This document shows positions 27,311-36,163 of a DNA stretch of 64,000 nt, piece by piece (position 1 is the stretch's first letter; every line of letters starts with the position of its first letter). The stretch is from CBDANW01 sp965197825. GTDB taxonomy: Bacteria; Acidobacteriota; Vicinamibacteria; Marinacidobacterales; DATDRI01. A program made the translations under genes and the position numbers. The notes beneath the pieces are model-generated. The model was not told where the DNA came from and searched no databases. It was given only the letters and a program-made list of their open reading frames with translations. The DNA lies in contig CBDANW010000003.1 of the NCBI GenBank assembly GCA_965197825.1, forward strand, positions 558,001 to 622,000, written 5' to 3'.

Positions 27311-27828
27311 CTAGGGTTTCTTGGGCGTCTTGGGCATCCTTACTTGGGACTGGAGCTTCTTGACCACCCGACGCACGAGGAATCGGGGGGCGATGCGTAT
27401 CAAGAGGGTGATGATCTTGTTCAGCGTGCCGAGAACCGCCACTGCTTTACCTTCCATCATGGCGCGATAGCCGGCTTCCGCGATGGGGCCAACGTCCGCC
27501 TGCGCAATGCGAAGGAGCCCGGATCGCTCGAGACGAGCGCGCGCCTGAAACTCGGTGGCGGTAGGGCTGGGGCAGAACGCCGTTACCGTTACACCGCTTC
27601 CTCGCAGCTTTTCGGAGAGCGATTCCGAAAAAGATAGAACGTAGGCTTTGGTCGAGTAATAGACCGCCATCAGAGGACCAGGCACGAAGGCGGCCATGGA
27701 AGCCAGGTTCAGAATGCGTCCTTCCCCACGCCGAACCATCGACGGTAGGAACAGTCGGGTGAGGTGCGTGAGCGTCAGCACGTTGACCCGGACCATCTCC
27801 ACCTGACTGGCTAGGTCGCTTTCGACGA
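27311..27828 (-). pseudogene. Short-chain dehydrogenase, C-terminal part (split by IS256 copy C)
   Basis: Codes for the second half of an SDR oxidoreductase: NVLTLTHLTRLFLPSMV, RILNLASMAAFVPG and the active-site YYSTKAYVLSFSESL (Tyr-x3-Lys). The first half is at 30549-30851. Removing 27829-30548 plus one copy of the 8-bp duplication joins them exactly in frame as ATYGPFVESDLASQVEMVRV, giving an SDR of about 272 residues. Confidence 0.93.
27821..27828. repeat. Target-site duplication, left (IS256 copy C)
   Basis: TTCGACGA, repeated exactly at 30549-30556. Confidence 0.93.
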
Positions 27829-27886
27829 GGGGATGTCCCGGCCGCTGTTGAATTTGGTCGGGTAGCGGCGGCACCTGTGAATACTC

Positions 27887-28513
27887 TTAGGCAGCAAACA
27901 CATCGCTGTCAAGAGATTTCTGTTTGCTTCTAAGCGCGTGAACGAGAGCGCCCATATGGCGATAGCCTTTGATACGCCGGAACTTTTTCTGCGCGGTGAT
28001 GACGCCAAGAGCGGTCCATCGGCGAACCATGGAAGGACTCTTCCAACGCTTGACGTTTCTCGATACTCTGCGAATGGTTCCGTTGAGATTCTCAATGGCG
28101 TTCGTCGTGGCAAGAGACTGGCGAAGTAAGGCGGGCAGCGCGAGCTTCACGACCGTGAGTGTCTCTTCCATCCCTTCACGAAGGCTTCCGGCAGCTTCGT
28201 CGTAGCCGTTTCGCTCGAGCCACGACACCAATGCCTGAAGTCGCTTGCGCGCCTTGTCGGCACTCTTGCACTTGTAGGCTTCCTTCATCGTCTGGAGCAC
28301 GTAGGCGTGACGAGACTTGGGAAGGTACGAGCGAAGATTCCGGAGTTTATGGATCTGGCACCTTTGGATGACCGCGAGGTCCCCCAAAACGTCGACGAGT
28401 GCCTTGCGGATGCCTTTACCTCCGTCCACTACGCAGAGAATCGACTCATCGACGCGCAAGCCTCGCTCGAGAAGGTCCTGCAACATCGCGGTGCACACCC
28501 GAGAGTTCTCCGT
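27887..28513 (-). pseudogene. IS256-type A transposase, C-terminal part (interrupted by IS3)
   Basis: Encodes ENSRVCTAMLQDLLERGL through VVDGGKG (second catalytic Asp), QRCQIHKLRN, TTNAIENLNGTIRR (Glu region) to the C-terminus KSLDSDVFAA. It contains the 41 residues deleted from copy A. Confidence 0.93.
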
Positions 28514-28544
28514 TGACCTTGCCCAGGAAAAGTGGACAGGTTGA

Positions 28545-29417
28545 TTATCTCGCATGAGCCGTTTTGAGGTCATGAATCCGTTCGAACACCATTGGGCTGT
28601 TGTAATCGAGTGACGAGTGGAGTCGATACGGATTGTAGAACCCCTCGATGTAGCTCGCGACCGCGTCTTTGGCCATACGTCGTGTTGGCCAACTACATCG
28701 GTGGAGGAGCTCGGTCTTGAGCGTGCCTAAGAAGCTCTCGGTCACGGCGTTGTCCCAGCAATCACCCTTGCGGCTCATCGAGCACACGATGCCGTACTCA
28801 TCGAGCACGGCCTGGTAGGTCGCAGCCGCGTATTGAGTACCACGGTCTGAATGATGCACCAAGCCACTTTCCGGCAGGCGGCGCCCCAAGGCCATGTGAA
28901 GCGCCTCGAGAGCAAGCTCCGCGCGCAGGTGGGGCTGCATCGCCCAGCCTACGACACGACGCGAGAACAGATCGAGGATGACCGCCAAGTAGAGCCAGCC
29001 TTCCCAAGTCCGGATGTAGGTTATGTCCGTCACCCAGAACTGGTTCGGTCGTGCGGCTTCGAAGTTCCGGCCGAGCACGTTGGGTGCGATGGGGCGATCG
29101 TGCTTGCTGTCGGTCGTGCGGCGAGAACGCTTGCTGGGCAGACCCTGCAGGCCCATCTCACGCATCAGCCGTGCCACTCGCTGCTTGCCTACCTCGACGT
29201 TCTCCCCGTCAAGCTGGCGACGTACACGCTCCCTGCCGTAGGTACCACGGCTATGGGCGTGGATCGCTTGGATGCGCAGCTTCAGCTTCCCATCCTCACA
29301 CTGTCGCTTGCTGGGCGCGCGCTTCATCTGAGCGTAGTAGCCGCTGGTCGATACCCTCAGAACTCGGCACATCACCCGCACCGGGTAGTTGGCCCGCTCC
29401 GCGTGAATGAATCTCAT
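28545..29417 (-). CDS. IS3-family OrfB transposase, copy 3
   Basis: 290 residues with an intact DDE triad; close to copy 2, with FEAARPNQF as in copy 1. Overlaps orfA by ATGA and should be made mainly as the OrfAB fusion. Confidence 0.95.
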   Translation of the reverse strand: MRFIHAERANYPVRVMCRVLRVSTSGYYAQMKRAPSKRQCEDGKLKLRIQAIHAHSRGTYGRERVRRQLDGENVEVGKQRVARLMREMGLQGLPSKRSRRTTDSKHDRPIAPNVLGRNFEAARPNQFWVTDITYIRTWEGWLYLAVILDLFSRRVVGWAMQPHLRAELALEALHMALGRRLPESGLVHHSDRGTQYAAATYQAVLDEYGIVCSMSRKGDCWDNAVTESFLGTLKTELLHRCSWPTRRMAKDAVASYIEGFYNPYRLHSSLDYNSPMVFERIHDLKTAHAR

Positions 29418-29710
29418 TCGCTTTCCTTCGCGAAGAAGGCCGCCGCCTTTTTTAATATTTCTCGCTCTTGCTCCAACGTACGCACTCGACGCCGTAGCGA
29501 ACGGAGCTCATCACGTTCCGCCGTCGTCAGAGCCTCGCGTGGACCTTCACCGTGATCAACTTTGTATTGTTTCACCCAGTTTCGAAGGGCCGATTCCGTC
29601 AGGTCCAGTTCCTTAGCGACCTGGCCGATGCTGCCCTCGCCCTCCCTGAACAGCCGGACCGCTTCCTTCTTGAACTCCCCCGTGAACTTCCTGCGTCGTC
29701 GTTCTCCCAT
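29414..29710 (-). CDS. IS3-family OrfA, copy 3
   Basis: 98 residues from ATG 29710. Two substitutions compared with copies 1 and 2 (FKKEAVRLFREGEGSIG). HTH plus coiled coil, ending past the A AAA AAG slippery site. Confidence 0.94.
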   Translation of the reverse strand: MGERRRRKFTGEFKKEAVRLFREGEGSIGQVAKELDLTESALRNWVKQYKVDHGEGPREALTTAERDELRSLRRRVRTLEQEREILKKAAAFFAKESE

Positions 29711-29773
29711 GGACGCCTCCAGGCGCATTGTCGCGCCTCGGTTGATGTCCACAAAACCCGGGCAGGGTCACGT

Positions 29774-30442
29774 CGAGCCCAGCCATATACCCAGGGGCAC
29801 CTTCGTTCCATCTATTGTGATACCGAGAGTTACGACGACGGTCTGTCCGGCCACCTCAAGGCCATCCAGCATCAGTGCCGCGAGCTCGAACTCCTCTAGC
29901 CGCCGAGACAGGTATTCCTCGAGCTTCTTAGTCGTCTGGCTCACGAGGTGACGGCTGGCGGCACTCTTACTCGTGCCACGAGACTTCAACTTGGCCGCGG
30001 GTTTGTCCAGACTCGATTCGTAATTTCGGGTCGATACCCCCACCAAGATCTGATTCAACACTCGCTCTGGAAGCGGGTCTTCTTCGCGGAAGGCTTCGAA
30101 GTGTGGAAGCGACGCCTCCTCGCCCGACTTCGAGCGAACTCGAGGTCGCGACACTTGGATGCGACGACCACCGAAGCTCAGCTCTCCGTTCGTGCTCCCA
30201 CAGTGGTTATGAGTTCGCTCCTTCTCGTGCTTGCCCTTGAGCCCCGCGATCTCCTCGGCGTCCTCTCTGAGCAGTAGGTGCAGAGCTGTCAGTCCTTGCT
30301 CGTACACCCATTCCGTCAGATCCGCCTTCGTGGCCGCGATCCCAGCTATCATCGGTAGCAGTATCTGACCGACTTGGCCAACTACCTTGCCCGTAGGCGA
30401 GTGCGTTTGCTTTCTTACTGGCTTCTTCGATTTCCTAGGCAT
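29774..30442 (-). pseudogene. IS256-type A transposase, N-terminal part (interrupted by IS3)
   Basis: About 222 residues from ATG 30442, MPRKSKKPVRKQ to GIWLGS, including the first catalytic Asp (MLDGLEVAG). The frame resumes at 28513 after removal of IS3 copy 3. Confidence 0.93.
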
Positions 30443-30548
30443 TGGTGGCTCCTTGTCCCCCTCTGGAGACGGTTTATTGGCAGACCTATTCTTAGGCCGG
30501 CCAAGGAGCCGCCGCTACCCCAAATTCAACATCCGGCGGGACATCCCC

Positions 30549-30851
30549 TTCGACGAAGGGGCCGTAGGTAGCGAACCCGGCGTTGTTGACCAGGACATCG
30601 ACGGAGGTTCCGGTGAGCTCGTTGAAAAGCTTCTGAGAGGCCAAGGTATCGCTCAAGTCCATGGCGACGACGCGTACCTCGATGGAATACCGTGCGGTCC
30701 AAGTTTCCTGGAGCTCGCGCAGCCGATCTTTCCTGCGAGCCACCAGAATCAGATCGTAGCCGTCGCGGGCGCAGATCTCAGCGATCTCGCGGCCGATTCC
30801 AGAGGATGCACCAGTGACCAGCGCGGTCTTTCGTTTTCTCGTTTCGGTCAT
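30549..30851 (-). pseudogene. Short-chain dehydrogenase, N-terminal part (split by IS256 copy C)
   Basis: From ATG 30851: the NAD(P) loop LVTGASSGIGREIAEI, basic residues after the second strand (VARRKDR, favouring NADP), VVAMDLSD, and VLVNNAGFATYGPFVE. The 8-bp duplication TTCGACGA (30549-30556) lies at the break. Divergent from the dihydropyrimidinase gene with 59 bp between start codons. Confidence 0.93.
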
Positions 30852-30910
30852 GGCTTGTCATACTATCCTGTGAGTTTGATTTCCCCCAATCGGCTAAGTA
30901 TTCTCCTTTT

Positions 30911-32299
30911 GTGAAGCTGGACAAAGTCATAAGGGGCGGGACCATCGTGACCGCGGACGACATGTACGTGGCCGATGTGGGCATTGCGGGTGAGAAGATC
31001 GCCGCCATGGGCCTCAATCTAGAAGGTGCCGAGACGGTAGACGCCAGCGGGAAGTACGTCATGCCCGGCGGCGTGGACGTCCACACTCACCTCGAGATGC
31101 CCTTCGGCGGCACGGTCACCGCGGACGATTGGCAAAGTGGAACGACCGCCGCTGTCTGCGGTGGCACGACGACGCTCATCGATTTCGCTATCCAGGACTT
31201 CGGGAAGTCTCTCCGCGCCGGTGTCGACGCCTGGTTCGCGCGCGCGGAGGGAAAGGCGTCGATGGACTACGCCTTTCACACCATCGTGCGCGAGCTCAAA
31301 GAATCGCACCTCGGAGAAATGGACGCCTTGGTCCGGGAAGGCATCACAAGCTTCAAGCTCTTCATGGCTTACCCGGGTGTCTTCATGGTCGACGACGCGA
31401 CCATTTTCCGGGCTCTTTTGCGCACCAAGGAAAACGGGGGGCTGGTCTGCATGCATGCCGAGAACGGCGGCGTGATCGATACGCTGGTGCAGCGGGCTTT
31501 GGCCGAGGGACACCGGGAGCCCAAGTGGCACGCCTTGACGCGGCCCATGAGCGCCGAATCCGAGGCCACGCGGCGGGCCATTGCGCTCGCCGAGATGGCC
31601 GAGGTTCCCATCTACATCGTGCACCTCTCTGCCGGCGATGCTATGGAAGAGGTTCGCCGCGCTCGCGAGAGGGGATTCCCGGTCTACGCCGAGACCTGCC
31701 CGCAGTATCTGTTCCTGTCCTACGAAGACTACGAACGACCCGGATTCGAGGGAGCCAAGTTCGTGATGTCTCCTCCATTACGCCCCAAGGGAAACGAAGA
31801 GCGCTTGTGGAACGGGCTTCAGACCGGCGCGCTGCAAGCGGTATCCACCGATCACTGTAGCTTCTGTATGAAGGAACAAAAAGAGCTCGGCAAGGACGAC
31901 TTCTCGAAAATCCCGAACGGGGCCCCCGGCATCGAGACCCGTTTGATGCTTCTCTACGACGGGGGAGTCGGTGGAAAGCGCATCACACTTAACCGATTCG
32001 TGGAGCTCGTGAGCACGCGTCCGGCCAAGATCTTCGGTCTCTACCCGCGTAAGGGCTCCATCACCGTGGGGGCCGACGCCGATCTCTTGGTTTGGGATCC
32101 CAAGGCGAAGTGGACCATCAGCGCCAAGACCCACCGCATGAACGTGGACTACAACCCCTACGAGGGCAGGGAAGTCACCGGCGTCCCCGAGCAGGTGCTG
32201 CTGCGAGGACAGGTGGTCGTGAAGGGTCAGAAGTTCGTTGGAAAAACGGGACAGGGGAAGTTCATCGCCCGCGAGCCCGGAACGGCCCAAATCCTCTGA
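30911..32299 (+). CDS. hydA: Dihydropyrimidinase / D-hydantoinase
   Basis: 462 residues from GTG 30911. Cyclic amidohydrolase with a binuclear metal site: GGVDVHTHLEM (first His pair), ITSFKLFMAYPG with the lysine that becomes carboxylated, CMHAENGG, YIVHLSAGDA and STDHCSFC (catalytic Asp). It opens dihydropyrimidine or hydantoin rings in the cytoplasm. The length is normal and the gene is undamaged. It is divergently oriented to the broken SDR gene. Allantoinase and dihydroorotase are less likely, given the pattern VSTDHCSF. Confidence 0.93.
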   Translation: MKLDKVIRGGTIVTADDMYVADVGIAGEKIAAMGLNLEGAETVDASGKYVMPGGVDVHTHLEMPFGGTVTADDWQSGTTAAVCGGTTTLIDFAIQDFGKSLRAGVDAWFARAEGKASMDYAFHTIVRELKESHLGEMDALVREGITSFKLFMAYPGVFMVDDATIFRALLRTKENGGLVCMHAENGGVIDTLVQRALAEGHREPKWHALTRPMSAESEATRRAIALAEMAEVPIYIVHLSAGDAMEEVRRARERGFPVYAETCPQYLFLSYEDYERPGFEGAKFVMSPPLRPKGNEERLWNGLQTGALQAVSTDHCSFCMKEQKELGKDDFSKIPNGAPGIETRLMLLYDGGVGGKRITLNRFVELVSTRPAKIFGLYPRKGSITVGADADLLVWDPKAKWTISAKTHRMNVDYNPYEGREVTGVPEQVLLRGQVVVKGQKFVGKTGQGKFIAREPGTAQIL

Positions 32300-32306
32300 C
32301 GCGCGC

Positions 32307-32414
32307 CTAGCGCCGTTCCAACTTGGGCCACCTGGGGACTGATTAGCCAACCTCAACCTTGGCGCTGCTTGGAACCGCCGTCGTCCTCGGAGCGATCAGT
32401 TGGAACGGCACTAG
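32307..32414. repeat. Short MITE-like inverted repeat flanked by TA
   Basis: CTAGCGCCGTTCCAACT (32307-32323) is the near-exact complement (16 of 17) of AGTTGGAACGGCACTAG (32398-32414). The outer ends contain TA, which suits a Tc1/IS630-derived MITE of about 108 bp. The right arm overlaps the stop codon of the response-regulator gene. The 17-mer also occurs exactly at 9060-9076. Confidence 0.6.
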
Positions 32415-32907
32415 CCCACGAACTTATACCCCAGTCCGTGGATCGTCACGATGAGCTCCGGGTGCGAAGGGTTAGCCTCGAGCTTCTGTCGCAGCCAGGA
32501 CACATGGACGTCCACGGTCCGCGAGCTGGGCATCGCGTCGTACCCCCAAACCTCATTCAGGAGCTCCTGGCGCGAGAGCGTGGCGCCCCGGTGCTCGATG
32601 AAATAGCGAAGGAGCTTGAGCTCCATGGCAGAGAGCTCGATCGGTTTCCCCTCGCGCGTCACCTCGGCTCGCCGAAAATCGGCCTCCACGTTTCCGAACC
32701 GGTACGTTCCCGCAGCAACCCCGGAGCCGGTGGTCGAACGGCGGAGCAGTGCCTCGATGCGAGCCATGAGCTCCATCATCTCGAAAGGCTTCGTCAGGTA
32801 GTCGTCCGCTCCCAGCTTCAACCCCACGACCTTGTCGGAGATCTGCCCGCGGGCAGTCAACATCAAGATGGGTTTCTGAAGTCCCTCTTGGCGGAGGTCA
32901 CGACAAA
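32411..32907 (-). pseudogene. OmpR-type response regulator, C-terminal part (split by IS256 copy D1)
   Basis: Codes for the end of the receiver domain (PILMLTARGQISDKVVGLKL, LTKPFE with the conserved Lys) and the winged-helix DNA-binding domain (ELKLLRYFIEHRGATLSR, RTVDVHVSWLRQKLE, IHGLGYKFVG). The N-terminal part is at 34309-34509. Removing D1 and one duplication copy joins GFDVCRDLRQEGL in frame. Confidence 0.93.
32900..32907. repeat. Target-site duplication, left (IS256 copy D1)
   Basis: ACGACAAA, repeated exactly at 34309-34316. Confidence 0.92.
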
Positions 32908-34308
32908 GGTGATGTCTTAAGATTCCTGTCAAAGAAAAACGATGTATGGTTCCCCAAGCTCAAAACCCGTCCCCGTCATGGGGACAGAAAAGGAGAACCA
33001 TACATCATGGGAAAGGTACTACCGAGTCAGCGATTACTCAAGCAGTTCGAGGAACAACTGGTATTTGGGGAGATGAATCTCTCGGAGATCGTCCGGTCGG
33101 GAGCTCAGATGATGCTTCAATATGCGTTGGAGCGCGAGGTGACGGAGGCGTTGGGTCGAAACTACTATGAGAACGCTCCGGCAACGACGAAGGAGAAGGG
33201 ACGACGCAACGGGTATGAGTCGCATCGGGTCCTCACGGGCGAGGGAGCGGTAACGGTGCAAGTGCCGCGGGTACGAGAAACAGAGAAGGTGTTTCAGTCA
33301 AAGATTCTCGACGCCTACGTGAGCCGGACCGAGAAACTCGATGAACTGATCGCGCGGATGTACGTCCACGGGATGTCGACGCGTGACATTGAGGCGACGT
33401 TCGCGGACGTGCTGAGCGGCACGGGTGTCTCGAAGTCGGTGGTGAGCCGGGTCACACGGTGTCTGTCGGAGGATTTCGAGGCGTTTCGAAAACGGGATCT
33501 CTCGAACGAGAAGCTGTTGTATCTCGAGCTCGACGGCACGTACCTGCGCTACCACCAAGGAGCGGAGAGGAAAGAGCCCATCCTCGTTGCGACCGGCTAT
33601 CGCGCTGATGGGACGCGAGTTCTTCTTCATATCGGTGTCGGCAACCGAGAATCCTACGAGAACTGGAAGGGGTTCTTGCAGGAGATGGTGGCCCGAGGAA
33701 TGAGGGAGCCGTTGCTCATCGTGACGGACGGGAATCCTGGAGTGCTCAAAGCGATCGCAGAGGTCTTCCCTCGAAGCCTCAAGCAACGTTGCCAGAAGCA
33801 CCGCCTCGAGAACATCCTGGGCAAGGCTCCGAAGGAAGTGCGCGACGAACTCAAGGCGGCCATCCTTGAGTCGTTCCATGCGAACAGCTACGAGCAAGGG
33901 CTGAAGAAGGGTCGGGAGGTGATCGCTCGGTACCGTCAACGATTCCCGAGCGCGATGAAGTGCATGGAAGAGACCCTCGAAGCGTGTCTTCAGGCGCTAC
34001 GCCTTCCTGCGGCGCATCACAAAAGGCTTCGCACGTCGAATCTACTTGAGCGCACGTTCGGAGAGCACAAACGTCGCACAAAGGTCATTCCTCACTTCTT
34101 CACCGAGGAGGCCGCGATGAAACTCTCGTTCGCTGTGCTCTTGGCCGTCGCAAACAAATGGCGCGGCGTGAGGATGGATGTCTTCGCCGCTAGGAAAGTC
34201 GAGGAGCTTCGCAACGAGCTTCTCCCGCAAGGCACGTCGGAGGAATCAGCAGCTTAACCGAGCGCGGGGAACCGTACGGAGATTTGACAGGAAAATTAAG
34301 ACTTGACC
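32908..34308 (+). mobile_element. IS256-family insertion sequence, type D, copy D1
   Basis: 1401 bp with inverted repeats GGTGATGTCTTAAG and (complement) GGTCAAGTCTTAAT, both leading into TTCCTGTCAAA. The 8-bp target duplication is perfect. A GTCCCC/GGGGAC hairpin sits between the left end and the transposase start, possibly limiting incoming transcription. Apparently intact. Confidence 0.96.
33007..34257 (+). CDS. IS256-family (mutator) transposase, copy D1
   Basis: 416 residues from ATG 33007 (AAAAGGAG upstream). Catalytic residues: Asp in LELDGTYLRY, Asp in IVTDGNPG, Glu in NLLERTFGEHKRR, with the Cys-x2-His motif QRCQKHR between. Full family length and no lesion, so probably active. Confidence 0.96.
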   Translation: MGKVLPSQRLLKQFEEQLVFGEMNLSEIVRSGAQMMLQYALEREVTEALGRNYYENAPATTKEKGRRNGYESHRVLTGEGAVTVQVPRVRETEKVFQSKILDAYVSRTEKLDELIARMYVHGMSTRDIEATFADVLSGTGVSKSVVSRVTRCLSEDFEAFRKRDLSNEKLLYLELDGTYLRYHQGAERKEPILVATGYRADGTRVLLHIGVGNRESYENWKGFLQEMVARGMREPLLIVTDGNPGVLKAIAEVFPRSLKQRCQKHRLENILGKAPKEVRDELKAAILESFHANSYEQGLKKGREVIARYRQRFPSAMKCMEETLEACLQALRLPAAHHKRLRTSNLLERTFGEHKRRTKVIPHFFTEEAAMKLSFAVLLAVANKWRGVRMDVFAARKVEELRNELLPQGTSEESAA

Positions 34309-34509
34309 ACGACAAACATCGAAGCCGTTCTTGCCGGGCAGCATCACATCCAAGATGATGAGGTCGAAAGACTCCGTGGCGGCTTTCTCCATGCCCAGGT
34401 TGCCGTCTTCCGCGGTCTCGACGGAGTAGCCTTCACTCGAAAGGCGATCGCTAAGAGTCAGCACGAGACCGGGCTCATCTTCGACGAGGAGGATTCGCTT
34501 CGCGGTCAC
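34309..34509 (-). pseudogene. Response regulator, N-terminal part (split by IS256 copy D1)
   Basis: GTG at 34509 starts VTAKRILLVEDEPGLVLTL; an ATG at 34548 overlapping the kinase gene is also possible. It contains the acidic pair (EDE) and the phosphoacceptor Asp in LIILDVMLPGKNGFDV. The frame is cut by the IS before the conserved Lys. It lies directly downstream of the histidine kinase gene. Confidence 0.92.
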
Positions 34510-34513
34510 TTTG

Positions 34514-35954
34514 TTATGCGGGTAGATGAATGGTGAAAACGGTTCCATCGGCCGCCGAGCTCCGAACGCTCACGCGCCCGCCATGGCTTCCGATGATTTG
34601 CTGCACCAAGCTGAGGCCCAGCCCGTTGCCACGCGCCTCGTTCCGCGACTGCGTGTGTCTCCCACGATAGAAGGGCTCGAACACGTGAGGGAGATCGACG
34701 GACGCGATACCGGGATCTCGGTCTTCGACCGTGACGACGATAGCGTCCTTGCTCCGTCGTGCACCAATACCGATCCACTTTCCGCCCCCGCCGTACTTGA
34801 CCGCGTTGTCGATCAAGTTCTGAAGGGCGCGACGTAGGCCGGAGGGATCGGCCATGAGGCGAGGCAAATCCGGCTCGATGCTTTTTTCGACGTGGATTTC
34901 TCCCTCGGAAATCGCGGGCTCACAGTCGGCTAGGGCCGTCTCGATGATCTCGTCGATCGCTCCGATCTCCAGCGGCACTCTTTCAGGCGATCTACCACGA
35001 GATTGCAGGCCGGCAAATTCCAGAACCTGATCCACCATTCCCGAGAGGCGCCGCCCCTCCTTCTCGATGAGCGAGCCGTATTCCTTGACCTGTCCCGAGG
35101 CGTCGATGACGCCGTCGGCCAGGTTCTGCCCGGCCGAGCGGATGACCGCCAAGGGCGTTTGTAGTTCGTGCGTCACCCCGGCAACGAATTCCATCTACTG
35201 TCTGGCGAGCTGCTGCGCACGTTGGGTGGAGAGCAGGATCATCACCATGCTGACCGCTAGGAGTGCGAGGATGCCCAGACTGATAGCGAGATTGCGAAGC
35301 CGCGTGGCGGAAACAGCTGCCTCCAGCGAGCCCGCGCGATGGCGGACCACGAGCTGCCAGAGTCCGGTTTCGTTTCCCGCGCGTCCGCCCGGCGGCGAGC
35401 CGGGACGGGCGCCCGGCGAGCGCCCAAACCTTTCCAGCCCGAGATCCGCTTCCACCCACAACCGATGAAGCTCCTCGAAACGGATTGGGCCGAAGAGTGT
35501 TGTGGCTGCGTCGCCGGTCACGAATCCGTTTTCTGGATCGGATTGGAACACGACCGCTCCGGGATCGCCGTTCCGAAAAACAACAAGCTCGAAATCCAGC
35601 TCGCCGTCTCTATCGAAATAACGTGTCGCCAGTAGCGGCAACAGCTCTTCTTGGATGAAAGGGAGGTCGAGTGTCGCGACAACCAGAGAGAAGGGCGGGC
35701 GCGTCGCATCACGGGATCTCCCGCGTCGCGGAGCGGGCCCCGGGGAGTCAGGCCGGGAGACCATCGGAACCACCAATGCGGGGATTTCTTCGATCACGAA
35801 AAACGGCATCGGTTCGCGCGAACGTCCACCAAAAGGATTCCTGAGGCGTCTCGACAATCCGGGGACGGGTACTTCGTCTACCGGTTGGAACTCCATTGCC
35901 GTGTCGAGTTGCATCCACTGGAGGCGACCCCGCTCGTCGGGTTGCGCCAAGAAG
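34514..35954 (-). pseudogene. Sensor histidine kinase with nonsense codon and lost N-terminus
   Basis: The kinase core is complete at 34514-35194: HisKA box VTHELQTPLAVIRSA, ATP-binding NLIDNAVKYG, VEDRDPGIA and GNGLGLSLVQQI. The upstream part (sensor region, transmembrane helix LAISLGILALLAVSMVMILL) is in the same frame but separated by TAG at 35195-35197 right before MEFVAGVTHEL, most simply a CAG to TAG change. The 5' end stops near 35954 at IS scraps, so the first membrane helix and start are gone. A free ATG directly after the TAG could allow a soluble kinase fragment. Confidence 0.88.
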
Positions 35955-36000
35955 GCGGTACTGATGCTGGATGGCCTTGAGGTGGCCGGACAGACCGTCG
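35955..36000 (-). mobile_element. 46-bp scrap of IS256-type A
   Basis: Matches bases 5579-5624 of copy A with a single mismatch (around the LMLDGLEVAGQTV codons). No ends are present. It sits at the broken 5' edge of the histidine kinase gene. Relative to the transposase the fragment runs on the plus strand. Confidence 0.75.
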
Positions 36001-36114
36001 ACGTTTGGGGACATTCGCAAGTACAACGAAGACCCCAAGCCCGTGAAGTGGACCTACAACGATCCGTCACGACGCATTAAAACCACTAAACGTTCAGTTG
36101 TTACAGTCCACTAG
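36001..36114 (+). pseudogene. C-terminal remnant of an IS630-family transposase
   Basis: About 35 residues, DIRKYNEDPKPVKWTYNDPS and a basic tail ending before TAG at 36112-36114. The pattern (Y-N-x-x-x-K-P-x-x-W) is the end of IS630-type transposases. No other part of the element is seen; it adjoins the 46-bp IS256 scrap, marking a recombination junction. Confidence 0.65.
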
Positions 36115-36117
36115 ACG

Positions 36118-36152
36118 CAGAAAGAGGGACTCACGAGAACCGCAAGCCCCTC
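36118..36152 (-). terminator. Intrinsic terminator of the LamG-protein gene
   Basis: On the minus strand GAGGGGCT pairs with AGTCCCTC (one G-T pair), followed by TTTCT, 12 bases after the stop codon. Confidence 0.65.
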
Positions 36153-36163
36153 CTCAAGCTGCC

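Larger units (their letters stand above)
28514..29770 (-). mobile_element. IS3-family insertion sequence, copy 3 (nested in IS256 copy C)
   Basis: 1257 bp, TG...CA ends as in the other copies. The 3-bp duplication CGT is found at 28511-28513 and 29771-29773. Slippery site (on the minus strand) at 29447-29453. It appears intact and inserted later than the IS256 it interrupts. Confidence 0.96.
27829..30548 (-). mobile_element. IS256-type A, copy C, split by IS3 copy 3
   Basis: Both inverted repeats (GGGGATGTCCCG...) and an exact 8-bp target duplication are present. The element itself is about 1.46 kb. IS3 copy 3 (28514-29770) lies inside its transposase gene. The element inserted into the SDR gene. 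Apart from the nested IS3 its transposase frame appears whole, so it is the best reference for this IS type in the window. Confidence 0.96.

Noticed and set aside
7808..35197. Reassignment of TAG as a sense codon
   Set aside because: TAG interrupts the type-F transposase and the histidine kinase, but TAG also ends other genes normally (for example the response regulator), and the expected residues at the two sites differ (Tyr-like, Gln).
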